NCBI GenBank assembly: GCA_964504445.1
Contig: CAZDEO010000023.1
Location: 3,469-67,468 of the forward strand
Direction: 5' to 3'
DNA from: JACSRF01 sp964504445
GTDB lineage: Bacteria; Chloroflexota; Anaerolineae; Promineifilales; Promineifilaceae
DNA length: 64,000 bases
Both the position numbers and the translations under genes were made by a program. Under the pieces are notes generated by a model that was given only the letters and a program-made list of their open reading frames with translations, searched no databases and was not told the origin of the DNA. Positions 18,251-29,305 of the stretch are shown one piece after another (positions within the stretch are counted from its first letter, which is position 1; each line of letters opens with the position of its first letter).

Positions 18251-18377
18251 ATGATGAATAAAACTTTTGTTACAGTATAATACTGTCAGACGCTGGTTTG
18301 GGTGCAGAATAACAAAACACCCCCAAAACTGTAAAAAAATTGAATAGATGCTTTCATTTCAGTGGAGGAACTAGGTT

Positions 18378-19691
18378 ATGAGCGATGTCATCATTATTGG
18401 TGGGGGTCCCGCAGGCGCGACCCTCGGGTGTTACCTTTCATTGGCTGGGATCAGCAATATCATCATTGAAAAAGCAAATCATCCCCGACCACACGTAGGT
18501 GAATCTCTCGTCACAAACACAACGCGAATTTTTGGCGAAATCGGCTTTTTGCCGGTCATGGAAAAGGAGGGGTTTGTGCACAAATATGGGGCAACCTGGC
18601 ATTCGCCTGTTGGTCACGGCAGTTTTAGTATCGTGTTTTCCGACTTCCCTTTAGATGGCGTTAATCAACCTTATAGCTACCACATTGAACGCGGAAAATT
18701 TGACACTTTGCTTTTGAAACATGCTGAGCAACTTGGTTCCACCGTTTATCAGGGGGTTCCAGTATCTCGGGTTTTATTCAATGATAAGGACACAGCCTGT
18801 GGCGTACAGGTCAAATTGGGGGGGCAGAGCGTCGATATTAAGGGAAAAATTGTTGTTGACGCCAGCGGGCGTGGTACGTTAATGGGGCGGCAGTTGCAGA
18901 TTAAGAAAAAAGACGCCTTGTTCAATCAATATGCTATTCATGGTTGGTTTGAAAACGTCAATCGTGGTCCAGAAGAAACGGCCGAGTATATCCATATCTA
19001 CTTCTTGCCCGTCGAACGTGGCTGGGTCTGGCAAATCCCTATCTCCGACACGGTTACCTCCATGGGTGTCGTTACTGAAAAGGAGCAATTCAAAAGTTCC
19101 AAATTGAATTTGGAAAGTTATTTTGAAAAGCACATTGACATGAGCGAATCTCTCAAACAAGCCATGAGCAATGTGCGGCAAGTACGAGAGTTCGAAGTGG
19201 AAGGTGATTACAGTTACAGCATGAGTAATTTTGTAGGCAATGGATGGCTATTGATTGGTGACGCGGCGCGTTTTGTGGACCCAATTTTTTCTTCAGGTAT
19301 CAGTGTCGCCATGCACAGCGCAAAATTTGCTTCAGAAGCAATTATTGCGGCTCTTCAAGCAAAGGATGTTGGCATACACATGCTTATGCCGTATGAAAAC
19401 CGTCTACGCACTGGTGTGGAAATTTGGTATGAGTTTATTCGCCTATATTATAAACTGCTGCCTGTCTTCACCATTTTTATTCAAAAACCCCAGTATCGTT
19501 TACAAGTACACCGTTTGTTGCAAGGTGAGGTTTTTGACAGGCAGGAAGCGCCGGTTTTACAAGCTATGCGCGACTATATTGCGATGGTTGAAAAGTCAGA
19601 AAACCATCTTTTTAAGCAGCAATTGTTAAACATACCCCTAGATGATTTGCACGATTTAGACCTAACGCAGGCTGTATTACCATCTGAATAA
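18378..19691 (+). CDS. Flavin-dependent halogenase-like monooxygenase, copy 2
   Basis: This 437-residue paralogue of the gene at 16484 is similar along the whole length by eye. It keeps GGGPAG (8-13), RPHVGES, the Lys in FVHKYGATW, GWVWQIP and GDAARFVDPIFSSG, so it should bind FAD and act like copy 1. Differences cluster in the middle region (about 75-175) and in the last 15 residues, which could reflect different substrates. It has its own Shine-Dalgarno (GGAGGA) and is separated from copy 1 by a terminator. G+C is low, and it carries only a near-match (ACGGCCGA) to the window-wide octamer. It converges on the methyltransferase gene, 5 bases away. Confidence 0.85.
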   Translation: MSDVIIIGGGPAGATLGCYLSLAGISNIIIEKANHPRPHVGESLVTNTTRIFGEIGFLPVMEKEGFVHKYGATWHSPVGHGSFSIVFSDFPLDGVNQPYSYHIERGKFDTLLLKHAEQLGSTVYQGVPVSRVLFNDKDTACGVQVKLGGQSVDIKGKIVVDASGRGTLMGRQLQIKKKDALFNQYAIHGWFENVNRGPEETAEYIHIYFLPVERGWVWQIPISDTVTSMGVVTEKEQFKSSKLNLESYFEKHIDMSESLKQAMSNVRQVREFEVEGDYSYSMSNFVGNGWLLIGDAARFVDPIFSSGISVAMHSAKFASEAIIAALQAKDVGIHMLMPYENRLRTGVEIWYEFIRLYYKLLPVFTIFIQKPQYRLQVHRLLQGEVFDRQEAPVLQAMRDYIAMVEKSENHLFKQQLLNIPLDDLHDLDLTQAVLPSE

Positions 19692-19696
19692 TTGGG

Positions 19697-21346
19697 TTAC
19701 GGCCGTTTCTCTGCGACTAGCACAATATTGGTTGGGGGCCAGGGCAACGGCCGTAACGCCCCACCTTCTCGCACAAACAATGTCAGCTTTCCCGCCCAGC
19801 GGTTCTCCACGATCCAAGGGTTGGTATAGGTGCGTGACCCCTTTTCCGGCTCGTGGGGCGTCTCTAACACCGTAAAGCCCGCCTGAACCAACGCCCCTTG
19901 CCAATCGCTGAAGGCCCAAAAAGCAAAAGCCTCGTGCATTTCGCTGTCCCAATTGTCAATGTAATCCTTTTTGCTCATAAACTCCACCGCACCGCGCAAG
20001 GGCAGCACGGCATAAGTTTGGCCTTCCACCTGTTCAAGGCGATACGCTCCCACTCCCGGCTTGAAATCCCGGGCAAAGCGCAGGAAACGGCCGTAAGTAG
20101 ACACCCCCGCCAGGTACTGCTCCAGCGCCTCGCCAGCTACAAATTCAGCAAATACGTCATCAGAACGGCCGTCAGCCGTTGCCAGCCACAGATACACCTC
20201 CCGCTCCCCATCCTCTGGTCCCACCACATCCCGAATCAGCAGCCGCCCGCCCCGTCGCGTTTGGGCAAACTTCAGCGCCAGATAGGCATGCACACTAGCT
20301 GCACCTGCCCCATAGGACCACAATTCATGGGCAGTAGAATTACAAATAGTCGTATCAATGGCACCCTCTTCAAACACAGGGTGCATGATGTTACGCTGGT
20401 GGAAATAGACATAACTACCACCAAAATCCCCCGCACGCTGGCGTTCGCGGCAGCGGGCAATAAATTCAGCAGCAATGTCAATGCCAATGAGATCGGAGTC
20501 CGGAAAATCGCGGGCAATCAACGCCAACAGTGCCCCATCAGCACACCCCTCGTCCACAATTTTGCCCGGCACAATAGCCTCCTTCAAATCATCATACTTA
20601 ATTTGCATGATGGTCGGATTGCTCATGCCGTAAGCATAGCTGGCATAGTCCCGCTCCTCCGTCAGACCGCCAGCGCCATTGAGCAGCGGGTCCCGCCACA
20701 GGCGCAGCACGCGGCGCGGAATGTCTGGAAAGTCCTGCCACAGGTCAAAGGTTGCCGGCGCCAATTCCGCCCGCACCACCGCCGACACCGGCCAATCCTC
20801 GCCAGCGCGGACAATTTTCTGGATGAGATCGTTGGGCGTCGGAGGAGTTGCCGGATGGCCTAATTCCGCCGGTAGGATGGCAAAACCCAACTGCGCATAC
20901 TGCTCAATAACGGCCGTCGTCGAACACAACACCACGCAATTTTCCGGCGTCAGGCGCAGGTTGCCTTCGGTCTGCTCTTCAATTTCTTTGAGGGTATAGG
21001 TGGCAAACCGGGGCGTGGGGCGAAAATGGGGAATGCCAATAATGCGGTAGCGCACGCCAAAAGTCATTTCCAGTGGTCGGGCAAAGCGGTCCACGCCAAT
21101 AGCCCGCACGTGAAAAGGAATAGGGTTATAACGAGAATTCGACTGGTTAGCCGAGGTAATGGCAAAGATAATATGGTCGAGGTGGTCAGGCACCACTGGC
21201 GCATGTCCCCGCCAAAAATTCAGCCCTTCCAATGGCATCTGCAAAATGGTACGCAAATACTGCTCCTGAAAAGCGGTGTTCAGCAAATGACGGCCTGGAA
21301 AGAGCAAATAAGTCATGGCGCCAATCGTAAAAGATTTGCCGGGCAT
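19697..21346 (-). CDS. Class I SAM-dependent methyltransferase with unrecognised N-terminal domain
   Basis: This is 549 residues from the ATG at 21346; the ATG at 21316 (MTYLLFPGRH) is an alternative. Residues about 215-400 form a Rossmann methyltransferase: motif I is VDEGCADGALL, followed by an acidic end of strand 2 (GIDIA) and a motif IV region (TTICNSTAHEL). The first 200 residues form a separate domain opening LLFPGRHLLNTAFQ and rich in His/Arg; I do not recognise it. A nucleotide-binding or nucleotidyltransferase-like fold is only a guess. The C-terminal 110 residues look like an accessory or substrate region. It converges on the second halogenase gene; a shared pathway is possible but not shown. 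Confidence 0.75.
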   Translation of the reverse strand: MPGKSFTIGAMTYLLFPGRHLLNTAFQEQYLRTILQMPLEGLNFWRGHAPVVPDHLDHIIFAITSANQSNSRYNPIPFHVRAIGVDRFARPLEMTFGVRYRIIGIPHFRPTPRFATYTLKEIEEQTEGNLRLTPENCVVLCSTTAVIEQYAQLGFAILPAELGHPATPPTPNDLIQKIVRAGEDWPVSAVVRAELAPATFDLWQDFPDIPRRVLRLWRDPLLNGAGGLTEERDYASYAYGMSNPTIMQIKYDDLKEAIVPGKIVDEGCADGALLALIARDFPDSDLIGIDIAAEFIARCRERQRAGDFGGSYVYFHQRNIMHPVFEEGAIDTTICNSTAHELWSYGAGAASVHAYLALKFAQTRRGGRLLIRDVVGPEDGEREVYLWLATADGRSDDVFAEFVAGEALEQYLAGVSTYGRFLRFARDFKPGVGAYRLEQVEGQTYAVLPLRGAVEFMSKKDYIDNWDSEMHEAFAFWAFSDWQGALVQAGFTVLETPHEPEKGSRTYTNPWIVENRWAGKLTLFVREGGALRPLPWPPTNIVLVAEKRP

Positions 21347-21432
21347 AAGCAACCGCTAAATGCGGGTGATTAGTGAAACGTCACCTCCCTTTCCCACGTA
21401 TACGTCTGTAAGCACACTAGGAGAAATGAAAG

Positions 21433-21873
21433 ATGGTCCAAAAAACAGAACAAACTCAAGACGAACGCCTGATGGCCGGACTGGCCCACGGCTCTATTCT
21501 GCTACCCATGTGGGGGCTTATTTTGTCTGGCTTAATTTTTGTCACCCAGCGCGAAAAATCTGAATACGTACGCCAGCAAGCGGCGCAAGCCGTTGGGTGG
21601 CAGGCCGCTCTCATTGTCACTTTCATTGCGGGCATGGGCTGCTACATGGTGATCTTTTTCGGTATCATTGGCGGCCTCATTATAACCGAGGGGGCGGCAA
21701 CTGGCGGGCCGCCTCCAGCCTTTTTCCTGGGCTTTGGCGTCATGGGGTTGATAATGCTGGCAATGTTCGCCTTTATGGTCATTGGCGTCTTCGGGGCTGT
21801 GCGCGCCATTCAGGGCCGGCCGTTTCGCTATCCCCTGGTGGGTGGCTTTGTGGCGCGCTACCTGGCTCAGTAA
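21433..21873 (+). CDS. DUF4870-type small membrane protein
   Basis: This 146-residue protein has a short soluble start with DERLMAGLAHGSIL, then three or four membrane segments (about 22-42, 57-82, 93-125). Between the first two lies the cytoplasmic motif REKSEYVRQQAAQAVGWQ, which is diagnostic of DUF4870 (Tic20-like) proteins. The family is widespread and uncharacterised; a role in membrane homeostasis is often proposed. AGGAGA lies 8 bases before the ATG. It is followed 49 bases later by the YceI-like gene on the same strand. Confidence 0.85.
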   Translation: MVQKTEQTQDERLMAGLAHGSILLPMWGLILSGLIFVTQREKSEYVRQQAAQAVGWQAALIVTFIAGMGCYMVIFFGIIGGLIITEGAATGGPPPAFFLGFGVMGLIMLAMFAFMVIGVFGAVRAIQGRPFRYPLVGGFVARYLAQ

Positions 21874-21909
21874 TGGCTGAGGAAAACGGCCGTTTCCCCA
21901 CCATCACGC

Positions 21910-21915
21910 TACAAT
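21910..21915 (+). promoter_or_regulatory. -10-like box before the YceI-like gene
   Basis: TACAAT ends 7 bases before the ATG at 21923 and there is no Shine-Dalgarno, which fits leaderless transcription. No convincing -35 was found. Confidence 0.35.
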
Positions 21916-21922
21916 TCACCCC

Positions 21923-22591
21923 ATGAAAAACAAAGGACTCTACATCCTCATCGCTTTGGGGGGTCTAACGGCCGTAGCCCTGTTTCTGCTGCTGCGACAG
22001 CCGGGCAATGCCCCCGCCCCCCTGCCGGAGACCGCCCATTTGGCCGCCAACGGCCGTACCCTATACACCCTCACCCCCGCCAGCCAGGCCCGCTTCATCC
22101 TGGGCGAAACCCTGCGCGGCTCCCCTACCACCGTCGTCGGCGTTACCAACCAGGTTAGCGGGCAACTGGCCCTCACCCTGGACGACCTGACCACGGCCGA
22201 ACTCAGCCCCATTCAGATAGCCGCTGCGGACCTGACCACCGACAACAACCTGCGCAACAGCGCCATCCGCACCTACATCCTCTACACCAACAGCCATCCC
22301 ATCATCACCTTTACCCCCACCAGCATCAGCGGGCTGCCACCGCAAGCCGTCATTGAGCAGCCATTGGCCTTCTCCATCACCGGCAACCTGACCATGATCG
22401 GCATCACCCATGAAGTCACTTTTGACGGGACGGCCGTTGCCGAAACCCCCACGCGCATCACCGGCACAGTCGCCGCCACCATTGACCGCACCCGGTGGGA
22501 ACTGGCAATCCCCCGCGTGCAGGGCGTCGCCAATGTGGATGAATCCGTCCTGCTAGAACTAGATTTTGTTGCCGAGGCTGGCGGCCAGTAA
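21923..22591 (+). CDS. YceI-family lipid-binding protein, membrane anchored
   Basis: This 222-residue protein has an N-terminal hydrophobic segment (about 5-23) that would anchor or export it, then a Pro/Ala linker and a YceI domain from about 40. Hallmarks are an early Y-x-L-x(4)-S-x-(A)-x-F strand (YTLTPASQARF), a central NNLRNSAIR element, and late strands ITGNLTMIGITHEVTFDG and ARIT/TRITGTVAATIDRTRWEL. YceI proteins are lipocalin-like barrels that bind polyisoprenoids. A link to isoprenoid carriers in the periplasm or cell envelope is inference from the family. The first ATG follows a -10-like box directly. Confidence 0.88.
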   Translation: MKNKGLYILIALGGLTAVALFLLLRQPGNAPAPLPETAHLAANGRTLYTLTPASQARFILGETLRGSPTTVVGVTNQVSGQLALTLDDLTTAELSPIQIAAADLTTDNNLRNSAIRTYILYTNSHPIITFTPTSISGLPPQAVIEQPLAFSITGNLTMIGITHEVTFDGTAVAETPTRITGTVAATIDRTRWELAIPRVQGVANVDESVLLELDFVAEAGGQ

Positions 22592-22631
22592 TCAGGAAAC
22601 AGTAGCCAGTAATCGGTGAACCGCTTACCGC

Positions 22632-22937
22632 TCACTCTTCCTCATCATCCACCAACCCCGCTTCCGTAATTTGCAGGCGAATTACCCCCTTAAACTCATC
22701 CGGGTCGGCGGGTTTGCCCTTGCGTAAAATCAGGATACGGCCGTTCTGCGCCAACTTCTTACTAAACAAGCGCACCCGCTTCAAAATCGTCTGCCAATGG
22801 TCTGGCAGCAGCGCCCGCGCCACATCCTCCGGGCGCACATTGCCCGCCAGCCCCGCCTCGCGGCACATCTGCAAAATTGTTTCGTACACTTCTTCGTCGC
22901 TCACCTTGCGGGGCTTCTTGGGTATCTCTCGCGTCAT
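22632..22937 (-). CDS. DUF3253 small protein
   Basis: This 101-residue protein carries the DUF3253 pattern: an N-terminal helix (SDEEVYETILQMCREAG), RPEDVARALLPDHWQTIL, a basic helix KRVRLFSKKLAQNGR, then ILRKGKPADP and the closing strand GVIRLQIT. It is predicted to be a cytoplasmic winged-helix-like fold of unknown role. The acidic tail ends DDEEE. It converges on the YceI-like gene, and the 40 bases between them hold a short GGTGAACCGCTTACCGC-type repeat. Confidence 0.8.
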   Translation of the reverse strand: MTREIPKKPRKVSDEEVYETILQMCREAGLAGNVRPEDVARALLPDHWQTILKRVRLFSKKLAQNGRILILRKGKPADPDEFKGVIRLQITEAGLVDDEEE

Positions 22938-23049
22938 GCTTTCCTCTCTTCATAATCATGATATGATCCCCATTCTACCCGCAAACTAGCGGGCACAAAA
23001 ACGCGAACATGCGTAAAAACAAAGAGCCGTCTTACAAGGAGAACAGATT

Positions 23050-23985
23050 ATGATCATCGTCGCCAGCAGCAACGGCAAAGTGGGCATGGCAGCCGCCATG
23101 GAAGTATTACGCCAGGGGGGCACGGCCGTTGACGCCATAGAAACCGGTATTCGCCTGGTAGAAGCCAACCCCGACGACCACACCGTAGGGTACGGCGGCT
23201 ACCCTAACATTTTGGGGGACGTGGAGCTAGACGCCAGCATCATGAACGGCCGTACCCTGGAAACCGGCGCCGTTGCTGCCATCCAAGGGTACCCCCACCC
23301 CATCTCCATTGCTCGCAAGGTAATGGAAGAGCTGCCCCACGTCATGCTGGCGGGGGATGGCGCCGCCCGCTTTGCCGCCGAAATGGGCTTCACGCCCCAA
23401 GAGCTGCTCACCGAAGAAGCCCGCCGCGTCTGGTTGGCTCGCCTGCAGCGCGACATGCCCAGCAACGTATTCGCCAACCTGCATAACCAGGTCAGCCTAC
23501 GTGACTGGGTGCGCCTGGCTACTGACCCAGAACGCGCCCAAGGAACCGTGAACTTTATTGCCCAAGACGCCCAGGGAAACATTGCCAGCGGCGTCAGCAC
23601 CAGCGGCTGGGCGTGGAAATACCCCGGTCGTCTGGGAGATTCCCCCATTATTGGCGCCGGCAACTACGCCGACAATCGGTATGGCGCCGCCGCCTGTACC
23701 GGCATGGGCGAGATGGCGATTCGTGCCGCCACCGCCCGCAGCCTGGTGCTGTACATGAAAATGGGGCTGAGCTTGGCCGAAGCAGGTACGGAAGCAATGG
23801 AAGATTTGAATGATTTGCACGGCCGTTTCCTCAGCGTCATGAACATTGTGTGTATAGACCGGCACGGGCAGCCTGCCGCTTTCAGCAGCCAGGAAGGCAA
23901 AACCTACATCTACCAAAGGCCAGAGATGGCCGAACCCGTGGAGACGTTGCGAACCTACGTGCCCATTACAAAGCGGTGGGGATAG
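23050..23985 (+). CDS. Ntn-hydrolase: N4-(beta-N-acetylglucosaminyl)-asparaginase / isoaspartyl peptidase family
   Basis: This 311-residue protein has the conserved start IVASSNGKVGMAAAMEVL and GGTAVDAIETGI. The autoprocessing site Gly165-Thr166 (AQGTVNFIAQD) would create the N-terminal catalytic Thr of the beta subunit. Downstream are the substrate loop GRLGDSPIIGAGNYAD and the late GMGEMAIRA. These are family 2 asparaginase features, closest to glycosylasparaginase-type enzymes, which cleave the sugar-Asn bond or isoaspartyl links. AAGGAGAA precedes the ATG. No signal peptide is seen, so it is probably cytosolic. The downstream esterase gene begins 6 bases after its stop, so the two form an operon. 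Confidence 0.92.
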   Translation: MIIVASSNGKVGMAAAMEVLRQGGTAVDAIETGIRLVEANPDDHTVGYGGYPNILGDVELDASIMNGRTLETGAVAAIQGYPHPISIARKVMEELPHVMLAGDGAARFAAEMGFTPQELLTEEARRVWLARLQRDMPSNVFANLHNQVSLRDWVRLATDPERAQGTVNFIAQDAQGNIASGVSTSGWAWKYPGRLGDSPIIGAGNYADNRYGAAACTGMGEMAIRAATARSLVLYMKMGLSLAEAGTEAMEDLNDLHGRFLSVMNIVCIDRHGQPAAFSSQEGKTYIYQRPEMAEPVETLRTYVPITKRWG

Positions 23986-23991
23986 GGCTGA

Positions 23992-24882
23992 ATGATGTCT
24001 GAGGTTGTTGCGCTAACGGCCGTTCTCTCCCTCCTCCTCATCAGCGCCACCGCATGGGGGCGCTGGCGGCGGCAAAAACTCATCGCCACCGTGCAGGTCG
24101 TCACCTTGCCCGGCTTCCCCTCCACGCACCTGCAAAACCAGCGCGACGTGTTGCTGTTTTTGCCGCCAGGCTACGCCACATCTAGCTGCCGCTACCCGGT
24201 GCTCTACCTGAATGATGGGCAAGATGTGGGCCAGCTTAGGCTGCGCGAAACCCTGGCCCAGCTCATCACTCGCGGCAAAATGGCGCCCATCATTGTGGTC
24301 GCCATACCCACCCATGATGCGCGGCTGCACGAGTATGGCACGGCCGTTGCTCCCAACGCGCAGGGTTTGGGCAGCCAAGCGGCGCAGTACAGCCAGTTTG
24401 TGACCACAGAACTCATGCCGCACATTAACCGCGAATTTCGCACCAAAACGGGGACGGGGGAAACGGCCGTGTTGGGCGCATCCTTGGGTGGTTTATCCGC
24501 CTTCGACCTGGCCTGGAACCACCCCCACCTGTTCGGCACAGTGGGCGTCTTCTCTGGCTCCTTCTGGTGGCGGGCTGGCGACGAGGAACAACAAGTTTCA
24601 GCAGGACGGCGCATCGCCCACGAAATGGCACGCCAGGGCGTGTACCGTGCCCACCAGCGCTTCTGGTTCCAGGCTGCCACCCAAGACGAAACGGCCGACC
24701 GCGACCAAAACGGCGTCATTGATGCCATCCAAGATACCCTGGAACTGATTGCAGAACTGGAAAAACTGGGCTACCGGCGCGGGGAAAACGTCATCTACGT
24801 GGAAATTTTGGGCGGGCGGCACAACTACGACACCTGGGCCGAGGTACTACCGAAATTCCTGACCTGGGCTTTCCAGACCTGA
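23992..24882 (+). CDS. Enterochelin esterase-like alpha/beta hydrolase (esterase D family)
   Basis: This 296-residue protein starts at one of two adjacent ATGs (23992 or 23995). An N-terminal hydrophobic segment (about 5-22) suggests membrane anchoring or export. The body matches the PF00756 esterase family: CRYPVLYLNDGQDV near residue 68, the nucleophile elbow GASLGG (Ser about 163), an acidic region after QAATQDETADRDQNG, and the catalytic His in GGRHNYDTW. Members hydrolyse siderophore esters, S-formylglutathione or mycolyl/feruloyl esters. The substrate cannot be decided here. It is translationally close to the asparaginase gene. Confidence 0.88.
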   Translation: MMSEVVALTAVLSLLLISATAWGRWRRQKLIATVQVVTLPGFPSTHLQNQRDVLLFLPPGYATSSCRYPVLYLNDGQDVGQLRLRETLAQLITRGKMAPIIVVAIPTHDARLHEYGTAVAPNAQGLGSQAAQYSQFVTTELMPHINREFRTKTGTGETAVLGASLGGLSAFDLAWNHPHLFGTVGVFSGSFWWRAGDEEQQVSAGRRIAHEMARQGVYRAHQRFWFQAATQDETADRDQNGVIDAIQDTLELIAELEKLGYRRGENVIYVEILGGRHNYDTWAEVLPKFLTWAFQT

Positions 24883-24908
24883 CAGGTTTTTTGAAGCCTG
24901 TCAGGTCT
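24875..24908. terminator. Hairpin between convergent genes
   Basis: Perfect 12-bp arms AGACCTGACAGG (24875-24886) and CCTGTCAGGTCT (24897-24908) flank a loop that contains TTTTTT. It overlaps the stop of the esterase gene and ends 6 bases before the stop of the opposing gene at 24914, so it probably serves as a shared terminator. Confidence 0.55.
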
Positions 24909-24913
24909 TGGCT

Positions 24914-25321
24914 TCACGGCAAAAACTGGTCAATAAACTCAAAGTAGCCGCGCCGCCCCCCTTCCTTTTGCCACATCTCAATGGAGCGGCGGATGCGCTT
25001 GAGGCAGGCAATTACCTCGTCACCCTTTAGCGCGTTGTCGCTAAGCGTAGCCACGCCGCCCTGCTCGTCCATGAGCGCCTCGCGCCCCAGCCACCCCTCG
25101 CAGGTGGTGCGCAGGCGGTCAAAGACAAGCTGGGTGAGGGCGTCCTGGTTAAGCTGGGGGGGCTGGCGGCGGCGGGTTTCGGCGGTGTAATGGCGGATGA
25201 GGTTGTTCACGGCCGTTTTCACCTCCCAATCCGTCAAATTCTCCATAAGCCGGTACTGCTGCACCAGCGTCAGCTCCATGCTGCGTAATGTGTCGTTATA
25301 CTTCTCTTCAAATTGACCCAT
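24914..25321 (-). CDS. Small helical protein of unknown function
   Basis: This is 135 residues from the ATG at 25321 (MGQFEEKYND); a longer frame would run into the exporter gene upstream and reads as nonsense. It is almost all predicted helix, with no signal peptide or membrane segment. Notable segments are SMELTLVQQYRLMENLTDWEV, DALTQLVFDRLRT and VIACLKRIRRSIEMWQ; the C-terminus is aromatic. I do not recognise the family. It lies 10 bases after the ABC exporter gene and is probably the third gene of that operon, so a link with the exporter is plausible. Confidence 0.7.
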   Translation of the reverse strand: MGQFEEKYNDTLRSMELTLVQQYRLMENLTDWEVKTAVNNLIRHYTAETRRRQPPQLNQDALTQLVFDRLRTTCEGWLGREALMDEQGGVATLSDNALKGDEVIACLKRIRRSIEMWQKEGGRRGYFEFIDQFLP

Positions 25322-25331
25322 TGTTAGCCCC

Positions 25332-27193
25332 TTAATTTTTGCTGAACTGCGTATCCTCTTGCGCCCACTGCATGGTGTACAGGTGGAAGTAGCGGCCTCG
25401 CTGCGCCAGCAGCTCTTCGTGGGTGCCCTGCTCGATGATACGGCCGTTATCCAATACCACAATCTGGTCCGCATTCACAATGGTACTCAGCCGGTGAGCG
25501 ATGACAAAGCTGGTGCGTCCCTGCATCAGCGTATCCAATGCCTCCTGGATCAGCTTCTCCGTGGTGGTGTCCACGCTGCTGGTGGCCTCGTCCAAAATGA
25601 GAATGCGCGGGTCGGCCAGCAAAGCGCGGGCAAAAGAGACCAACTGCCGCTGCCCCACGCTCAGGTTCACGCCGTTCTCGCCCACGTCTGCCTGGTACCC
25701 CTCTGGCAGCTTACTGATAAACTCGTGTGCGCCTACCATTTCCGCCGCCCACTGCACGTCGGCGTCGCTGGCATCCAAACGGCCGTAGCGAATATTATCG
25801 GCAATGCTCCCGGCAAACAAAAACGTATCTTGCAGCACAATACCCAACTGCGAGCGCAAGCTGGCCTGGGTCACCTGGCGCACGTCATGGCCGTCAATGG
25901 TCAACGCACCCTCGTTAATTTCAAAGAAGCGGGCCAGCAGGCGAATGATGGTACTTTTACCCGCCCCCGTTTCGCCCACCAACGCAATGCGCTGCCCCGG
26001 CTTCGCCTCCAGGGTGATGCCGTGCAGCACCGGTTCCCCATCTTTATAGCCAAAAGCCACCTTATCAAAGCGCACGTGCCCCTCAATGGGTGGTAGTTTC
26101 ACCGCGTCGGGCGCGTCCTGAATGTCTGGCTTGTTGTCCAGCAAGTTAAAGATGCGCTCTGAGGCGGCCATGGTGGCCTGGAAGGTGTTGTACCGCTGCG
26201 CCAGCTCGCGGATGGGCTGGAAGAGGCGGTCAATGTACAGCACAAAGGCAATGAGGGTGCCGGTGGTCAGGGCGTCGCCCATCACCAGCCAGCCGCCTAC
26301 GCCCACCACCAAGGCCATGGCCAAAGACCCCATAAAATCTACGCCGGGGAAGAAGACGGCCGTTAAGCGCGTGGCGTCTACGTTGGCGTCAAAGTAAGAG
26401 TGATTCAAGTCATTAAAGTGGCGCATGTTCTGCCGCTCACGGGTAAAGCTCTTGGTCACGCGAATGCCGGAAATGGATTCGTTCAGATAGCCGTTGATGA
26501 GCGAAAGGCGCTGGCGGGTGGCGCGGTAAGCGTCCCGCACCCGCACGCGCCAGGTGTTGGTCAGCCACGCCATCACCGGAATGATGGCGAAAGTAACCAG
26601 GGCCAACTGCCAGTTGAGAATAAGCATGGCAATCATGATGCCCAGCAGGGTGAAAAAAGAGCGGAACAGGCCGGTGATAGACCAGGTGATGAAATCTTGC
26701 AGCACGCCCACGTCGCTAATCAGGCGGCTCATCAGGCGGCCCACGCTGTAATTGTTGTGAAAGTTGAGGCTAAGGGTGTGCAGATGGCGGAAGAGGCGGC
26801 TGCGGAAATCGGCCACCACTTTGGTGCCCACGTAAGCCATGATGGCAATGCGCCAGCGGTTGGTAATCCATTCCCCCACGGCGGCGCTGGCAAAGAGAAT
26901 CGTCCAGGTGCGCAGTACGTCGGGAGCGTTGACGCGAATGCCGTTGTCAATAGCGTAGCCGACGATGAAGGGTTGGGCAACGCCCAGCAAGCTACTGACC
27001 ACCATGAGCAAAATGGCCCACCAAAGTTGGTGGCGGTAGGGACCAACCCCTTGTAGCAGGCGGCGGGCTAAACGGCCGTCATACGCCTTGCCCAGTAGTT
27101 CTTCCTCTTTAGGCAGCATCGCTTTAATCCGCGCTTCGCGGGCTTCCCGCTCGGCGGGTGCTGTTCTCGTTTTTACGTGTCCGTTGGCGCTGC

Positions 27194-27197
<4 letters not shown>
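25332..27197 (-). CDS. ABC exporter half-transporter, subunit with catalytic Walker B
   Basis: This 621-residue protein has an N-terminal cytoplasmic extension of about 65 residues (basic/acidic helix, ends GKAYDGRLARRLL), six membrane helices (about 75-350) and an ATPase domain. Walker A is GETGAGKST (about 404), the Q-loop is VLQDTFLF, Walker B is ILILDEATSS with the catalytic Glu, and the switch His is in IAHRLSTI. The signature is altered to LSVGQ. It starts with an ATG that overlaps the stop of the upstream gene (ATGA, 27194-27197), so the two subunits are translationally coupled. The complementary defects in the partner indicate a heterodimer. Substrate is unknown. Confidence 0.93.
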
Positions 27198-29035
<1,838 letters not shown>

Positions 29036-29292
29036 AAACTTACCTTTTGTCGGGTCAGGTTCTTCCTGTCACCCGAATGGCGGTCGCGGCAAACGCGAAC
29101 TCCTCATGACGACAAATTAGATGATTATCTAACACAGGATTTTAGTCTACCCGATTTAGGGCACGTTTGTCTACTTTTTTAGGAAAATTGGGCTAGCGGC
29201 AGCGCAGTTTCTGAGAAAGAATTAACCCAGAATCAGGATACAGTAGGAACGTTGCCTTCCCAAATTCTTCACGTGTATCGTTACAACCCAGG

Positions 29293-29298
29293 TATAAT
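29293..29298 (+). promoter_or_regulatory. TATAAT box, probable leaderless promoter
   Basis: A perfect TATAAT ends 7 bases before the ATG at 29306, which has no Shine-Dalgarno. A weak -35 candidate TTCACG is 19 bases upstream. The preceding 29036-29292 holds no recognisable gene. Confidence 0.55.
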
Positions 29299-29305
29299 CA
29301 CGTGC

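Larger units (their letters stand above)
17777..18377. other. 601-bp gap between the halogenase-like genes
   Basis: AT-rich and without a convincing coding frame. It contains a long inverted repeat (17824-17887), an intrinsic terminator (17964-17991), a second long inverted repeat (18192-18250) and the Shine-Dalgarno GTGGAGGAA of the next gene near 18362. It carries no ACGGCCGT copy. The separate terminator implies that the second gene has its own promoter. Confidence 0.7.

Noticed and set aside
16484..19691. A complete natural-product cluster around the halogenase-like genes
   Set aside because: No polyketide, peptide synthetase or terpene enzyme is adjacent; the neighbouring genes are generic. 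The nitroreductase at 37501 is too far away to be called a flavin reductase partner.
24875..24908. Mobile element end
   Set aside because: The inverted repeat is short, sits at convergent gene ends and has no target-site duplication or transposase.
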